DNA of 64,000 nucleotides from JACVRW01 sp963850205 (GTDB lineage: Bacteria > Actinomycetota > Thermoleophilia > Solirubrobacterales > Thermoleophilaceae). Below, piece by piece: positions 33,912 to 43,928 of the stretch. The stretch covers positions 372,001-436,000 of the forward strand of contig CAWKKJ010000008.1 in assembly GCA_963850205.1 (NCBI GenBank). The letters run 5' to 3'. A program made the position numbers and the translations under genes. The notes beneath the pieces were generated by a model. That model saw only the letters and a program-made list of their open reading frames with translations, was not told the DNA's origin and did not search any database. Numbering within the stretch: the stretch's first letter is position 1; every line of letters starts with the position of its first letter.

Positions 33912-35446
33912 GCACTCGGCTCACCTACACCAGCGGCGACCTGGGCGGCGACACCGACGCCGCCTTCGAGGCCGCCCTCGAGGCCGCCCGGGCCGAGGAG
34001 ACCGACCCGCAGGTCCACCTGATCGGCGGCGAGGCGGTGGCCGAGGGCGAGCTGTTCGAGCGGCGCGACCCCTCGCGGACCGCGGCGCTGGCCAGCCGCG
34101 CGCACGAGGCCTCGGGCGAGGTGGTCGAGCGCGCGGTGGCCGCGGCGCGGGACGCCGCGCCCGGCTGGGCCGCCACCCATTACGGCGAGCGGTGCCGGCT
34201 GCTGCGCGCGGCGGCCGAGGGGATCGGAGGCCGGCACATCGAGCTGGCGGCGGTGGCCAGCCTGGAGACCGGCAAGTCGCGCACCGAGTCGATCCTCGAG
34301 GTCCAGGAGGCGGTGGACCTGATCACCACCTACGCCGACCTGATGGAGGCCAACGAGGGCTACACGCGACCGATGGACAGCTTCGTGGAGGGCGAGCAGA
34401 ACACCGACGTGCTGCGTCCCTACGGCGCCTTTGCGGTGATCGCGCCGTTCAACTTCCCCGTCGCCCTCGCGGTGAACATGGCCGGCGCCGCGCTGATCGC
34501 GGGCAACACCGTGGTGCTCAAGCCGTCCGAGGAGGTGCCCTGGACGGGCGCCCTGCTGGGCGAGATCCTGGAGGCGGAGCTGGGGGACGGTGTGTTCAAC
34601 CTCGTGCACGGCGGTCCCGGCACCGGAAAGGCCCTGGCCGAGTCGGCGGTGGCCGGGGTGGCCTTCACCGGCTCCGCCGAGGTCGGCCGCGACATCGCCC
34701 GGCGGATGCAGGACGGGCCCTTCGCCCGGCCCGCGCTCACCGAAATGGGCGGCAAGAACCCCGCAATCGTCACCGCGAGCGCCGACCTCGCGGCCGCCGC
34801 CGAGGGCGTGGCCCGCTCCGCGTTCGGCCTCTCGGGCCAGAAGTGCAGCGCCTGCTCACGGGCGATCGTGGCCGACGAGGTGCACGACGAGTTCACCGAG
34901 CGGCTGGCCGCCGAGGCCGCCCGGCTGGCCATCGGAGACCCCGGCGACCGCGAGGCCTTCCTCGGGCCGGTGATCAACGAAGGGAGCGTGGAGCGCTTCG
35001 AGCGCGCGGTGGAGGCGGTCCGCCGCGAGGGCCGCCTGGCCGGGGGCGGCGGGCGGCCGGACCTGCCCGGGCACTTCGTCGAGCCCACGGTGGCCGCCGG
35101 GCTGCCGCAAGGCCACCCGCTCGAGCGGGACGAGCTGTTCCTGCCCTTCGTCACGGTCACCCGGGTGGGCTCGTTCGACGAGGCCCTGGCCGAGGCCAAC
35201 GCGCCGGTGTACGGGCTGACCGCCGGTATCTTCTCCGGCGACGAGGACGAGCACGAGCGCTTCCTGGAGTCGATCCAGGCCGGTGTGGTCTACGTCAACC
35301 GCCGGGCCGGCGCCACCACCGGCGCCTGGCCCGGGACGCAGACCTTCTGCGGCTGGAAGTCGAGCGGCACGACCGGCAAGGGCGGGCTGGGGCCCTGGTA
35401 CCTGCCGCAGTTCATGCGCGAACAGAGCCGGACAATCGTGCGCTGA
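33908..35446 (+). CDS. NAD(P)+-dependent aldehyde dehydrogenase
   Basis: A 512-residue aldehyde dehydrogenase. The cofactor and catalytic parts are PFNFPVALAVNMAGAALIAG, GNTVVLKPSEEVPWTG, FTGSAEVGRDIA, the general base in LTEMGGKNP, and the nucleophilic cysteine in SGQKCSACSR (the first cysteine). The overall pattern is closest to the glutamate-semialdehyde (P5C) dehydrogenase branch. Coupled by overlap to the importer and convergent with the aminotransferase, with which its 3' end overlaps by 35 bases. The natural substrate may be an omega-amino or carboxyl aldehyde made by the neighbouring transaminase or oxidase. Confidence 0.87.
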   Translation: MSTRLTYTSGDLGGDTDAAFEAALEAARAEETDPQVHLIGGEAVAEGELFERRDPSRTAALASRAHEASGEVVERAVAAARDAAPGWAATHYGERCRLLRAAAEGIGGRHIELAAVASLETGKSRTESILEVQEAVDLITTYADLMEANEGYTRPMDSFVEGEQNTDVLRPYGAFAVIAPFNFPVALAVNMAGAALIAGNTVVLKPSEEVPWTGALLGEILEAELGDGVFNLVHGGPGTGKALAESAVAGVAFTGSAEVGRDIARRMQDGPFARPALTEMGGKNPAIVTASADLAAAAEGVARSAFGLSGQKCSACSRAIVADEVHDEFTERLAAEAARLAIGDPGDREAFLGPVINEGSVERFERAVEAVRREGRLAGGGGRPDLPGHFVEPTVAAGLPQGHPLERDELFLPFVTVTRVGSFDEALAEANAPVYGLTAGIFSGDEDEHERFLESIQAGVVYVNRRAGATTGAWPGTQTFCGWKSSGTTGKGGLGPWYLPQFMREQSRTIVR

Positions 35447-36779
35447 GCTCCGCCACGACCTCCAAATAGCGGTCGACGGTCGCGTCGTCGTGGGCGACAC
35501 CGATGTTCCACTCCTGCTCGCGGCCAGGGGTGGTGAGCAGGCCGCGGTTGATACACCAGAGCCAGATCAGCTCGGCGCGCTCGCGGTCGTGGCGGCGCAC
35601 ATAGGAGGGGTAGTCGGTCACGGGGTCGGACCCCCAGGTGACACATCCCTTGGCCCCCAGCGCGACCGTGCGGGCCGGGAGGTCGAGCTCGTCCAGGAGC
35701 GCCGCGCAGCCGTCGGCCATGCGCTGCCCCAGTCGCTCGAGCTCCGCGTAGGCCGCCGGGGTGAGGATCTCGTGCAGGCTCGCTCGGGCCGCCGCCATGC
35801 CCAGCGGGTTGCCGTTGTAGGTGCCCACCTGGTGCACGCGGCCCTGTTCCACGACCGCGGCCAGCTCCGGTGTCATCCCGATCGCGCCGGCCGGCGTGCC
35901 ACCGCCGAGCGCCTTGGCCAAGGTGACGATGTCGGGTCGCACCCCGAAGCGCTCGACCGCTCCGCCGGCCGCGATCGTCAGGCCCGTCTTGACCTCGTCG
36001 AAGATCAGCACCACGCCGTAGCGGCGGGTGATGTCCCGCACGGCGCCGAGGTAGCCCTCCTTGGGCGGCACCAGCCCGATGCCGGTCATCGCCGCCTCCA
36101 TGATCAGGCAGGCCGGAGGCCGCCCCTCGCGATCCAGCTCGGCGATCCGCCGCTCCATGGCGCCGGCGTCGTTGAAGTGCACCGTGTGCACCTGCTCGAG
36201 GGTGGAGCGCGGAACGCCGGCCCCCCAGGGCAGCGAAGCGGGCGCCTCTGTCGGCCCCATGCGGTCGCGGGGCACGCCGACGCTGACCATGGTGGTGTCC
36301 GCGTGCCCGTGGTAGGCGCCGAAGATCTTCACCACGTCCTCGCGGCCGGTGGCCGCCCGAGCGATTCGAATCGCGTCCATGTTGGACTCGGTCCCGGAGT
36401 TGGTGAAGCGCCATTGCGGCAGACCGAAGCGACGGGCGAGCTCCTCCGCCACGGCGACGGCGTCCGCGGTGGGCGCGCCGAAATGGGTTCCCTCGGCGTG
36501 TCGCCGGGCCAGGGCAGCCCCGATCGCGGGGTGGGCGTGGCCCTGGATCATCGCGGTGAAGCCGGTGTGGAAGTCCACGTACTCGTTGCCGTCGACGTCC
36601 CACGTCCGCGCGCCCTCACCGCGGCTCATGTAGACGGGCCAGGGCTCCCGTGCCTGCAGCGAGGAGGACACCCCGGCCGGCAGCACGCGCGCGGCCCGCC
36701 GAAACAGCGCCGCCGAGGCCGGTGTGCGCGCCTCGAGGCTCGCCCGCTCGGTCTCGAGCAGCTCCTGGACGCGGCTCAC
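35412..36779 (-). CDS. class III aminotransferase (glutamate-1-semialdehyde aminomutase-like)
   Basis: A 455-residue PLP enzyme. Motifs are WDVDGNEYVDFHTGF, RFTNSGTESNMDAIRIARA, FGAYHGHADTT, LIFDEVKTGL and the PLP lysine in VTLAKALGGGTPAGAIG. It resembles glutamate-1-semialdehyde 2,1-aminomutases in the N-terminal half, but the extra C-terminal region and the catabolic setting argue against a haem role. Start ATG 36779 overlaps the oxidase stop. Together with the oxidase and aldehyde dehydrogenase it would process amino groups of imported compounds; the substrate is unknown. Confidence 0.83.
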   Translation of the reverse strand: MSRVQELLETERASLEARTPASAALFRRAARVLPAGVSSSLQAREPWPVYMSRGEGARTWDVDGNEYVDFHTGFTAMIQGHAHPAIGAALARRHAEGTHFGAPTADAVAVAEELARRFGLPQWRFTNSGTESNMDAIRIARAATGREDVVKIFGAYHGHADTTMVSVGVPRDRMGPTEAPASLPWGAGVPRSTLEQVHTVHFNDAGAMERRIAELDREGRPPACLIMEAAMTGIGLVPPKEGYLGAVRDITRRYGVVLIFDEVKTGLTIAAGGAVERFGVRPDIVTLAKALGGGTPAGAIGMTPELAAVVEQGRVHQVGTYNGNPLGMAAARASLHEILTPAAYAELERLGQRMADGCAALLDELDLPARTVALGAKGCVTWGSDPVTDYPSYVRRHDRERAELIWLWCINRGLLTTPGREQEWNIGVAHDDATVDRYLEVVAELSARLSGSVRA

Positions 36780-37960
36780 GGGCGCGTGGCGGGAAAGAGC
36801 GGCTCCGGCCCGTCGCCCGCGATGGTGTCGGCCAGGTCGCGGCCCGACATGAAGCCGGGGACGTTGCCGTGGCCGGAGTAGCCGCCCGCCACGTACAGGT
36901 GCGGGCGGCCGGGGACCTCGCCCACGTAGGGCAGCTGGTCCTCGCTGTAGCCCACCACGCCGGCCCAGCGGTGGCTGATGAGCGCCTCGACCCCCAAGTC
37001 GTCGCGCAGGTAGCCGTCGAGGCGTTCCCAGATCTCCGGGCTCCCGGACTCGTCGTCGGTGTAGGAGTTCTCGGCGTCCACGTCGCTGAAGCCACCGGCG
37101 AGGATGCGCCCGTCGGGACGCTGCTGGAAGTACTCGTAGCCCCAGCGCGCGTAGACCATGTGCTCGACCACCGGCGCCGCCGGCGCCGTGGCCACCATGT
37201 GCAGGCGGCGGGAGCGCACGCGGCCGTCGTACTCCGGCACGAGCGCGGGCAACGCGCCGTCCGAGGCCACCACCACGTGGCGGGCCCGGACGCTCCCCGT
37301 GCCGGTCTCGACCGGGCCCTCATCCGGCGCCGGCACCGGCGCCGTCACGGCGCTGCCCTCGAAGATCCGCGCGCCCGCCGTCTCGGCTGCCCGCCCGAGC
37401 AGGCGGTACCAGCGGGCCGGCTGCAGGGCGCAGTCGTCGGCGATCAGGCAGCCCACCAGGCCCTTGCGCTGCAGGGCGGGCGCCAGCTCGTCCCGCTCCA
37501 CGACCTCGGCGGGGAAGCCGTCCTCGGTCAGCGCGGCGGCGTGCTCGCGCACGTGCTCGGCCTCCTCGTCGGAGACGGCCAGGCGCACCAGGCCGGTCCG
37601 CCGCATCGCCTCTCCGGCGCCCAGCTCGGCGGCCAGCGCGTAGACCTCCTCCTGGGCGGCCAGCGTGCGCGCGTACATCCGTCGCGCCAGCTCGTGCCCG
37701 TAGAGCCGGCGGGAGTCGTTGTAGAAGGCCGCCACCCCGGCCAGCAGGAAGCCGCCGTTGCGCCCGCTGGCGCCGCCGGCGACCGTGCCTCGCTCCAGGA
37801 CGACCGTGTCGATACCGCGCTGGGCCAGCCTGCGGGCGCAGGACAGGCCGGCCACGCCCGCGCCGATCACGCACACCTCCGCCTCCACCACGCCGTCGAG
37901 CGCGGGCCGGGCCTCGTAGGCGTCGTCGTCCAGCCAGAAGGGGACGGTGGCGACGGTCAT
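36776..37960 (-). CDS. FAD-dependent oxidoreductase (PuuB/OrdL-like)
   Basis: A 394-residue DAO-family flavoenzyme. The FAD site is VCVIGAGVAGLSCARRLAQRG with the second block LERGTVAGGASGRNGGFLLAG; the C-terminal part is DQLPYVGEVPGRPHLYVAGG and YSGHGNVPGFMSGRDLAD. The arrangement matches gamma-glutamylputrescine and related amine oxidases. ATG 37960 overlaps the IclR stop; a much longer upstream open frame is not part of it. It sits between the IclR regulator and the aminotransferase and is probably expressed with both. Confidence 0.86.
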   Translation of the reverse strand: MTVATVPFWLDDDAYEARPALDGVVEAEVCVIGAGVAGLSCARRLAQRGIDTVVLERGTVAGGASGRNGGFLLAGVAAFYNDSRRLYGHELARRMYARTLAAQEEVYALAAELGAGEAMRRTGLVRLAVSDEEAEHVREHAAALTEDGFPAEVVERDELAPALQRKGLVGCLIADDCALQPARWYRLLGRAAETAGARIFEGSAVTAPVPAPDEGPVETGTGSVRARHVVVASDGALPALVPEYDGRVRSRRLHMVATAPAAPVVEHMVYARWGYEYFQQRPDGRILAGGFSDVDAENSYTDDESGSPEIWERLDGYLRDDLGVEALISHRWAGVVGYSEDQLPYVGEVPGRPHLYVAGGYSGHGNVPGFMSGRDLADTIAGDGPEPLFPATRP

Positions 37961-38775
37961 GCGGCGGCACCGGCGAAGGGCCGGCCGCCGCGCTGGACGC
38001 CCGCCGCCGCCTCGATCGCCGTGGCGGTGGCCTTGAGCTCGGCGGCGAGCTTCGCGGCGGCGTCGCCGCGGGCCCTCGAGGCGGGCAGCGACACGTTCAC
38101 TGCCGCGGGCCCCTCGCCCTCGATCCAGGCCAGAGGGGCGGCGATCGACTCGAGCCCCACCTCGTACTCCTCGTGCGAGACCGCGACGCCGTCGGCCCGG
38201 ATCCGGCGCAGGCTCTTCCTCAGGCCGTTCCAGGTGGTCATCGTCCTCTGGGTCAGCGCCACATAGGGCTCCGGCCCCGCTGCCCGCCGGGCCTCGTCGT
38301 CGTCGAGCTGGGCCAGCAGGCACTTGCCCAGGGCGGTGCAGTGCAGCGGCAGGCGCAGCCCCACCGGGGAGCGCAGGGTGAGCAGCCGGCTCCCGCTCTC
38401 GCTGGCCAGGTACATCACCTCGTCGGCGTGCAGCACGGCGAGGTTCACCGTCTCCCCCGTGCGCTCGGCCATCGTGCGCAGGTGTTCGCGGGCCACGTCG
38501 GGCAGCCTCAGGCCGGTGAGCAGCGCCGGCAGCAGGCGAGCCACGCCCAGCCCCAGCCGCAGCCGCCGGCTGGCCGGGTCACGCAGCAGCCAGCCGCGTT
38601 CGATGAGTAGCTTGGTCAGCCGGTGCACGGTGGGCACGGGCATGCCCAGGGTCTCGGAGATCTCCTTCTGGGTCAGCTCCGGGGAGCCTCCGGCGAACAG
38701 CTCGAGGATGTCGAGGCCGCGGGCGAGCGTACCCACCGAGCCCTTGCTCTCAGCCTGCGAAAATTGCTTCCGCAT
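37957..38775 (-). CDS. IclR family transcriptional regulator
   Basis: A 272-residue regulator: N-terminal winged helix (SVGTLARGLDILELFAGG, LTQKEISETLGMPVPTVHRL, LIERGWLLRD) and a C-terminal effector domain (MAERTGETVNLAVLHADEVM, LPLHCTALGKCLLAQLDDDE, LESIAAPLAW). It heads the minus-strand oxidase/aminotransferase unit and faces the Rieske gene across 26 bases, so it probably controls both directions, and perhaps the importer. The ATG has no clear ribosome site, so a later GTG or leaderless start is possible. Confidence 0.88.
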   Translation of the reverse strand: MRKQFSQAESKGSVGTLARGLDILELFAGGSPELTQKEISETLGMPVPTVHRLTKLLIERGWLLRDPASRRLRLGLGVARLLPALLTGLRLPDVAREHLRTMAERTGETVNLAVLHADEVMYLASESGSRLLTLRSPVGLRLPLHCTALGKCLLAQLDDDEARRAAGPEPYVALTQRTMTTWNGLRKSLRRIRADGVAVSHEEYEVGLESIAAPLAWIEGEGPAAVNVSLPASRARGDAAAKLAAELKATATAIEAAAGVQRGGRPFAGAAA

Positions 38776-38801
38776 ATCGACTTTGGGAGGATACCCCGTC
38801 C

Positions 38802-39875
38802 ATGACGCACGCGCGGGTCGAGCGGGGGTTGGAGACCCTCCCCTACCGATGGTACGTCGACCCCGCCGTTGCCGCCGTGGAGCGCGACCGGATCTTCCGC
38901 CGCTCCTGGCAATACGCCGGGCACACCGGCGAGCTCGACGGTCCCGGCAGCCTGTTCCCCACCCAGGCGGGCGGCCTGCCGCTGATCGTCTGCCTCAACC
39001 GCGACGGTGAGCTGGGCGCGTTCCTCAACGTCTGCCGCCACCGGGGCACGATCCTCGTCGATGAGCCGCAGCGCCGGGGCACGATCCAGTGCCCGTACCA
39101 CGCCTGGACCTACGGCCTCGACGGAGCGCTGCGCGCGGCGCCCCGCAGCAGCTCCGAGCCCGGCTTCGAGCCCGAAGGACTCGGCCTCGTTCGCGTGGCG
39201 GTGGACACCTGGGGTCCGTTCGTCTTCGTCAACCCAGACAGGGACGCCCCGCCGCTCGCGGAGGCTCTCGGCGACCTGCCCGCCGTGGTGGCCGGAGGCG
39301 GGCTCGACGTGGGCGCCCTTCGCTTCCACCACCGGGTGCGCTACGACATCGAGGCCAACTGGAAGATCGCGCTCGAGAACTACCTCGAGTGCTACCACTG
39401 CCAGCTCAACCACCCGGACCTGGCCCGCGTGATCGACCCCCAGGCCCAGCGGCAGGAGGTGGCGGGGGGGCGCCTGAGCCAGTTCCCCCCGCTGCGACCC
39501 GGCGCCGCGGCGCCGTACGAGCTGCGCGACGACGATCTCGACGCGCAGTACCACCTGCTCTTCCCGGCGATGAAGTTCAACGTGAACCCGGGCCGGCCCA
39601 ACCTGTCCATCGGACCCGTGTGGCCCACCTCCCCCGAGCGCACCAGCGCGTGGTTCGACTACTTCTTCGGCGAGGGCGTCGACGAGGCCTGGATCGAGGA
39701 GATGCTGGCCTTCGACTACCAGGTGGGCGACGAGGACACGGCGCTGGTGGAGGCGGTGCAGCGCGGGGCAGGCAGCGGCGCGCTGCCGCACGGACGGCTG
39801 CTGGCGAACACCGAGGTGCTCATCGGCGCGTTCCAGGAGCGGGTGCGCGAGCGCGTGGCGCCCGGTCTGGATTAG
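38802..39875 (+). CDS. Rieske non-haem iron oxygenase, large subunit
   Basis: A 357-residue ring-hydroxylating-type oxygenase. The Rieske cluster is CRHRGTILV and CPYHAWTYGLDG; the mononuclear iron region is ENYLECYHCQLNHPDL. These enzymes attack aromatic rings or demethylate quaternary amines such as betaines. There is no adjacent reductase or small subunit in the window. An ATG with GGGAGGATAC upstream starts it, 26 bases from the IclR gene. Its position beside amine-processing enzymes makes N-demethylation attractive, but this is inference. Confidence 0.86.
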   Translation: MTHARVERGLETLPYRWYVDPAVAAVERDRIFRRSWQYAGHTGELDGPGSLFPTQAGGLPLIVCLNRDGELGAFLNVCRHRGTILVDEPQRRGTIQCPYHAWTYGLDGALRAAPRSSSEPGFEPEGLGLVRVAVDTWGPFVFVNPDRDAPPLAEALGDLPAVVAGGGLDVGALRFHHRVRYDIEANWKIALENYLECYHCQLNHPDLARVIDPQAQRQEVAGGRLSQFPPLRPGAAAPYELRDDDLDAQYHLLFPAMKFNVNPGRPNLSIGPVWPTSPERTSAWFDYFFGEGVDEAWIEEMLAFDYQVGDEDTALVEAVQRGAGSGALPHGRLLANTEVLIGAFQERVRERVAPGLD

Positions 39876-41896
39876 CCGAGCTCGCGCGGCGTCTCGAAGC
39901 TCCACTCCCGCCGGCGCACCCGCCTGCCGTCCTCGTAGGCGTCGAGCTCGGTGCGGACGCGAAAGCGCCCGGCGTCGGCGGTCATCACCGCGTGGATCTC
40001 CGCCCGGGTCGCCCAGCCCTCGCGGGCCAGCTCGGTCGCGCAGCGGCAGCGCACCTCGGCCGAGAGCGGGTCTCCGGCGCTGATGGCATAGGTGGTCGAG
40101 GCCCAGCAGCCGGCCACCAGGCCGGACTCGACGATCCGGTAGCGGCCGCCGGTGGCCCAGTCGAACGCGAGCTCGGTGCGCCCGTGGGCGAGGTCGGTGA
40201 GCACCGTGCGGCGACCGTCGTCGGGCTCGAGGGTCTCCGTCTTCAGCGGCGGGGCGCCCTCGGGGGCCTCGAAGCGCCGCAGTTCCGCGTCCTCCGGGCG
40301 CGGCGCGCGCACCGGCAGCACCAGCCGGCTGGACGCCGTGTGTACGGCAAGAGTGACCGGCTCGGGCGCCGGCCACAGCCAGGGCCAGTAGGCCGGGGAG
40401 AGGGCAAGCCGCAGCCGGTGGCCTGCCGGCACGGCCTGGGCGATGCCGTCGAGCTCGAGCACCACCCGGGTGGGGCGGCCGGGCTCGAGCGGGCTCGGAT
40501 GCTCGTGGCTGTCGCGGTGGGTGAGGTTCAACACCCCGCGGCTGACCAGCAGGGAGGAACCGTCGGGCGCCACGTCGCACAGCCGGGCGGCCAGCTGCGC
40601 CACCGGCTTGTCGCTTCCCAGCTCGAGCTCGAGGCGGACGTTGCCCAGCAGCTCGATGCGCTCCGGCAACGGCACCGAGGTGAAGCTGAGGGCCCGTCCG
40701 TCGTCGGCGCGCTGATCGACGGCCGCGTCGGCGGCGCCGCCGTCCTGGCACCACACGCCGCCGTCGAGCCCGCAGAGCAGGTCGGTGCCGATCTCCAGGC
40801 GGTGCCCGGGCTCATCGGGCTCGTTCGTCAGCACGCCGTCGCCGAGCCAGACCGGGCGCTCCTCGATCTCGGCCGAGGGCCAGGATCGCTCGGCCACCCA
40901 GCGGCCCGGGCGCTCGCGGTGCCGCGGCCCGGGAGCCACGGGCTCCTGCATCCACGCCCGCAGGGCGGGCTCCTCGGCCATGCCGGTGTCCCTTCCCTTC
41001 AGCCAGGTGTCCCACCAGCGCAGGCACTCCTGGAGGAAGCCGATGGCCGGGCCGGGCTCGACCTCGTCGGGAAAGGAGTGCGACCACGGGCCCAGCAGCC
41101 CCTTCGAGGGCACCCCCAGTCCGGCCACCAGGCGCAGCACAGCCTCTGAGTAGCCGTCGGCCCAGCCGCCGATGGCGTAGACCGGGCACTCGATCGCTCC
41201 GAAGTCCTCGCATACGGAGCCCTGTTTCCAGTAGTCGTCGCGGCGCTGGTGTGACAGCCACTCGAACTCGTAGGGCTCGACACGGTCGATGCGCTCGAGC
41301 CAGGCGTCGCGCCAGCCCGGCCCGGCCACCTCCGGGTCGGGGGCGATCGCGTTGTAGGACAGCATGGAGGCTCCCCACGAGAGCATCTCCAGGGCCAGCA
41401 CGGCGCCGCCGCGGTAGTGCACGTCATCGGCGTAGCGGTCGTCGGTCGAGCAGAGCGTGATCACGGCCTTGAGCTCCGGCGGCCGCAGAGCGGCCACCTG
41501 GAGGCCGTTGAAGCCGCCCCAGGAGATGCCGAACATCCCCACCGCCCCGGTGCACCAGGGCTGGGCGCCGATCCAGGCGAGCACCTCGACCGCGTCCTGC
41601 TGCTCGAGCGGCAGGTACTCGTCGGTGAGCAGCCCTCCCGATTCGCCGCTGCCCCGCAGGTCCACGCGCAGCACGGCGTAGCCGTGGCCGGCGACGTAGG
41701 CGTGGCGCGACTGGTCACGCGGGGCCGTGCCGTCCCCCTTGCGGTAGGGGATGTACTCGAGCACGGCGGGCACGGGATCGGCGTCCGCGTCCTCGGGGAG
41801 CCAGATCCGGGCGCCCAGGCTGGTGCCGTCGGCGAGCGGGATCTGTGTGTGGTCGATCCTCCGCACCGCTCGCGGCAGTTCCTCGACGACGCGCAT
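39872..41896 (-). CDS. CocE/NonD family serine hydrolase (X-Pro dipeptidyl-peptidase-like)
   Basis: A 674-residue hydrolase of the S15/CocE type. The alpha/beta-hydrolase part has LEYIPYRKGDGTAPRD, VLRVDLRGSGESGG and the nucleophile elbow GMFGISWGGFN, with IGGWADGYSE around the acid residue and GPWSHSFPDE around the histidine. The C-terminal half is the jelly-roll of the family (ELLGNVRLELELGSDKPVAQ and HRLRLALSPAYWPWLWP). Members cleave ester or amide bonds, including X-Pro peptides and cocaine. ATG 41896 overlaps the stop of the CoA-transferase gene; the 3' end overlaps the convergent Rieske gene by 4 bases. Confidence 0.86.
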   Translation of the reverse strand: MRVVEELPRAVRRIDHTQIPLADGTSLGARIWLPEDADADPVPAVLEYIPYRKGDGTAPRDQSRHAYVAGHGYAVLRVDLRGSGESGGLLTDEYLPLEQQDAVEVLAWIGAQPWCTGAVGMFGISWGGFNGLQVAALRPPELKAVITLCSTDDRYADDVHYRGGAVLALEMLSWGASMLSYNAIAPDPEVAGPGWRDAWLERIDRVEPYEFEWLSHQRRDDYWKQGSVCEDFGAIECPVYAIGGWADGYSEAVLRLVAGLGVPSKGLLGPWSHSFPDEVEPGPAIGFLQECLRWWDTWLKGRDTGMAEEPALRAWMQEPVAPGPRHRERPGRWVAERSWPSAEIEERPVWLGDGVLTNEPDEPGHRLEIGTDLLCGLDGGVWCQDGGAADAAVDQRADDGRALSFTSVPLPERIELLGNVRLELELGSDKPVAQLAARLCDVAPDGSSLLVSRGVLNLTHRDSHEHPSPLEPGRPTRVVLELDGIAQAVPAGHRLRLALSPAYWPWLWPAPEPVTLAVHTASSRLVLPVRAPRPEDAELRRFEAPEGAPPLKTETLEPDDGRRTVLTDLAHGRTELAFDWATGGRYRIVESGLVAGCWASTTYAISAGDPLSAEVRCRCATELAREGWATRAEIHAVMTADAGRFRVRTELDAYEDGRRVRRREWSFETPRELG

Positions 41897-43928
41897 CAGC
41901 GGGGAGGTGCTCCCAGGAGCTCGTCGTGGTGCTGGCCGAGCGCGGGCGCCGGTCGCTGCGGGCGGCCGGCCTCGCCGTCCACCTTCACCACGCCGCCGAG
42001 GAGCCTGACCGGGCCGACGCCGGGCTGGTCCACCGTCTGAACCAGGCCGTTGGCCCGGGCCTGCTCGTCGTCGAAGAGCTGCTCGAGCCGGCGCACCTCG
42101 CTCGCCGGGACCCTGCGGGCGGCCAGGGCCTCCACCGCCTCGCGCACCCCGAGGCGGGCGAAGCCGGCCTCCACGGCGTGGGCGTGGGCGGCACGGCGCT
42201 CGAGCTCGTCCGGGTCCGCCGCCTCGGCCTGGGGATTCTCGACCCAGGGGTCCTCGAGCTCGAGCAGCGCGCATACCTGGCGCCGCTGCTCGGTGTTGAG
42301 GCAGGCCAGGGCGATGAAGCCGTCCGCGCACGCGTGCGCGCGGTAATAGGGATCGAGCGACTCGAGCGCCGCCACCCGGTCGGCCAGCGCCTCGAGGTCC
42401 GGCGCGGTCGGCGAAGGCGGGGCCGTCCCGGGCCTCGTCGCGGCCGTCCACGGCCACGAAGCGCTGGGTCTGCAGTGCGAGCGCTGCGCCGAGCAGCGAC
42501 ACCTCGAGCTCGGCGGCCTCGTGGGTGCGCCCGAGCAGGCCGGCGGTCACGGCCAGCGCCGCCAGCAGGCCGGCGGTGAAGTCGGCCAGGGCGAGCCCGC
42601 CCGGCCGGCGCGGGCATGGGGTCGCCGCCCCGCGGATCGGCGGTGAGCAGCCCCGAGAGCGCCTGGCCGATCAGGTCGTAGGCGGGTCGGTCGGCATCCG
42701 GCCCGCTGCTGCCGAAGGCGGACACGCATACCGTCACGCAGCGAGGGTTGGCGGCGTGGACGCTGTCGCGGTCGAGGCCGAAGCGGCGGGCCCGCTCGGG
42801 CAGGCAGTTGTGCACGAGCGCGTCGGCGCCGGCGATCAGCTCCCGGCTCTGGGCCCGCCCGTCCGCGGTCTTCAGGTCGAGCTCCACCGATCGCTTGCCC
42901 CGGTTGAGCGCGTAGAAGTGGCGGCTCTCCCCGTCCTCGAACGGGTCGTAGCGGCGCCACTGGTCGCCGCCGGGTGGCTCCACCTTGACGACGTCGGCGC
43001 CCAGGTCGGCGAGCAGCATCGTCGCGAAGGGCCCGGCCACGTACTGGCCGTAGTCGAGCACCCGCAGGCCCGCGAGAGGCGCCCCGGTCACCTCGGCACC
43101 TCCGTCCAGCCGGCGAGCGCCGGCGTCGGCCCAGGCCCGGGCGGCGCGGCTGCGCCGGTAGGCCCGCTGGAGCGGGAACTCGAGCGTGAAGCCCAGCGCG
43201 CCGGTCACCTGCATGGCGATCGCGGTCACCCGCTCCGCCGCCTCGCCGGCGTGGCCGAGCGCCTCCGCCCCGGGCCGGTCGTCGGCCAGCAGCAGCAGCC
43301 CGTCGGCGAGCGTGGCGGCGTCGGCCAGCATCTGCTGGACCGGCTCGAGGGCGTCGAGGGTACCGCCGAACGCGCGCCGCGAGCGGGCGTGCTCGAGGGC
43401 GAGGCGCAGGGACTCGGCGGCGAGCCCGGCCAGGTAGCCCGTCGAGGCGGCGGTCCAGGCCGCCATCCGGCGGCGCGCCTCGTCGGCCTCGATCAGCTGG
43501 GGTGTCCCGCCCTCCACGCGCGCGACCCCGAGCGCGTCGGTGTAGGGCACGGGCGCGAGGGTCGCCCCGACGGTGAGCTCCAGCCCCCCGGCCCGGGGCT
43601 CGACCAGGGCGGTTGCGCTGTCCGCGTAGCGGGCCAGCGAGCCGGATCGCAGCGCCCCGCCCAGCAGCCGGTCCACCGGCGACAGGGAGGCGAAGGCCCG
43701 GCCCAGCTCCGCGGCGGCGGGAGCGACCACCGGAAGGATGGTGGCGTCGGCGGCGATCTCGTCCCAGCCCGCCTCGGTGAGCGCGCGGTCGAGGGCGGGG
43801 TCGGCATCGGAGACCGCCGCCCCCGGCCGCCAGGAATCCGCCGGAGCGTGCCGGGCCACGACGGCGGCGACGGTCTCGGCGAAGCTCGCGGCCTCGGCGA
43901 CGCTCGCCGCCGGCGCGCTCGCCGTCAC
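41896..43928 (-). pseudogene. acyl-CoA dehydrogenase domain fused to family III CoA-transferase, two frameshifts
   Basis: GTG 43928 overlaps the upstream stop. Residues about 1-275 are an acyl-CoA dehydrogenase-like domain (AGWDEIAADATILPVV, TGYLAGLAAESLRLALEHARS, VTGALGFTLEFPLQRAYRR), followed directly by a CaiB/BaiF CoA-transferase (LAGLRVLDYGQYVAGPF, LADLGADVVKVEPPGGD, LNRGKRSVELDLK, CVTVCVSAFGSSGPD). An extra G in the GGG run at 42600-42602 and another in the run at 42419-42422 shift the frame twice; all three segments retain family sequence (GGLALADFTAGLLAAL, VSLLGAALALQTQRF, LDPYYRAHACADGFIALAC). Corrected length is about 676 residues. Sequence error or recent inactivation are both possible. 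Confidence 0.78.

Noticed and set aside
35412..36779. HemL of haem biosynthesis
   Set aside because: The gene sits in an amine-catabolism context with no haem genes nearby and has an extended C-terminus; only family resemblance is claimed.
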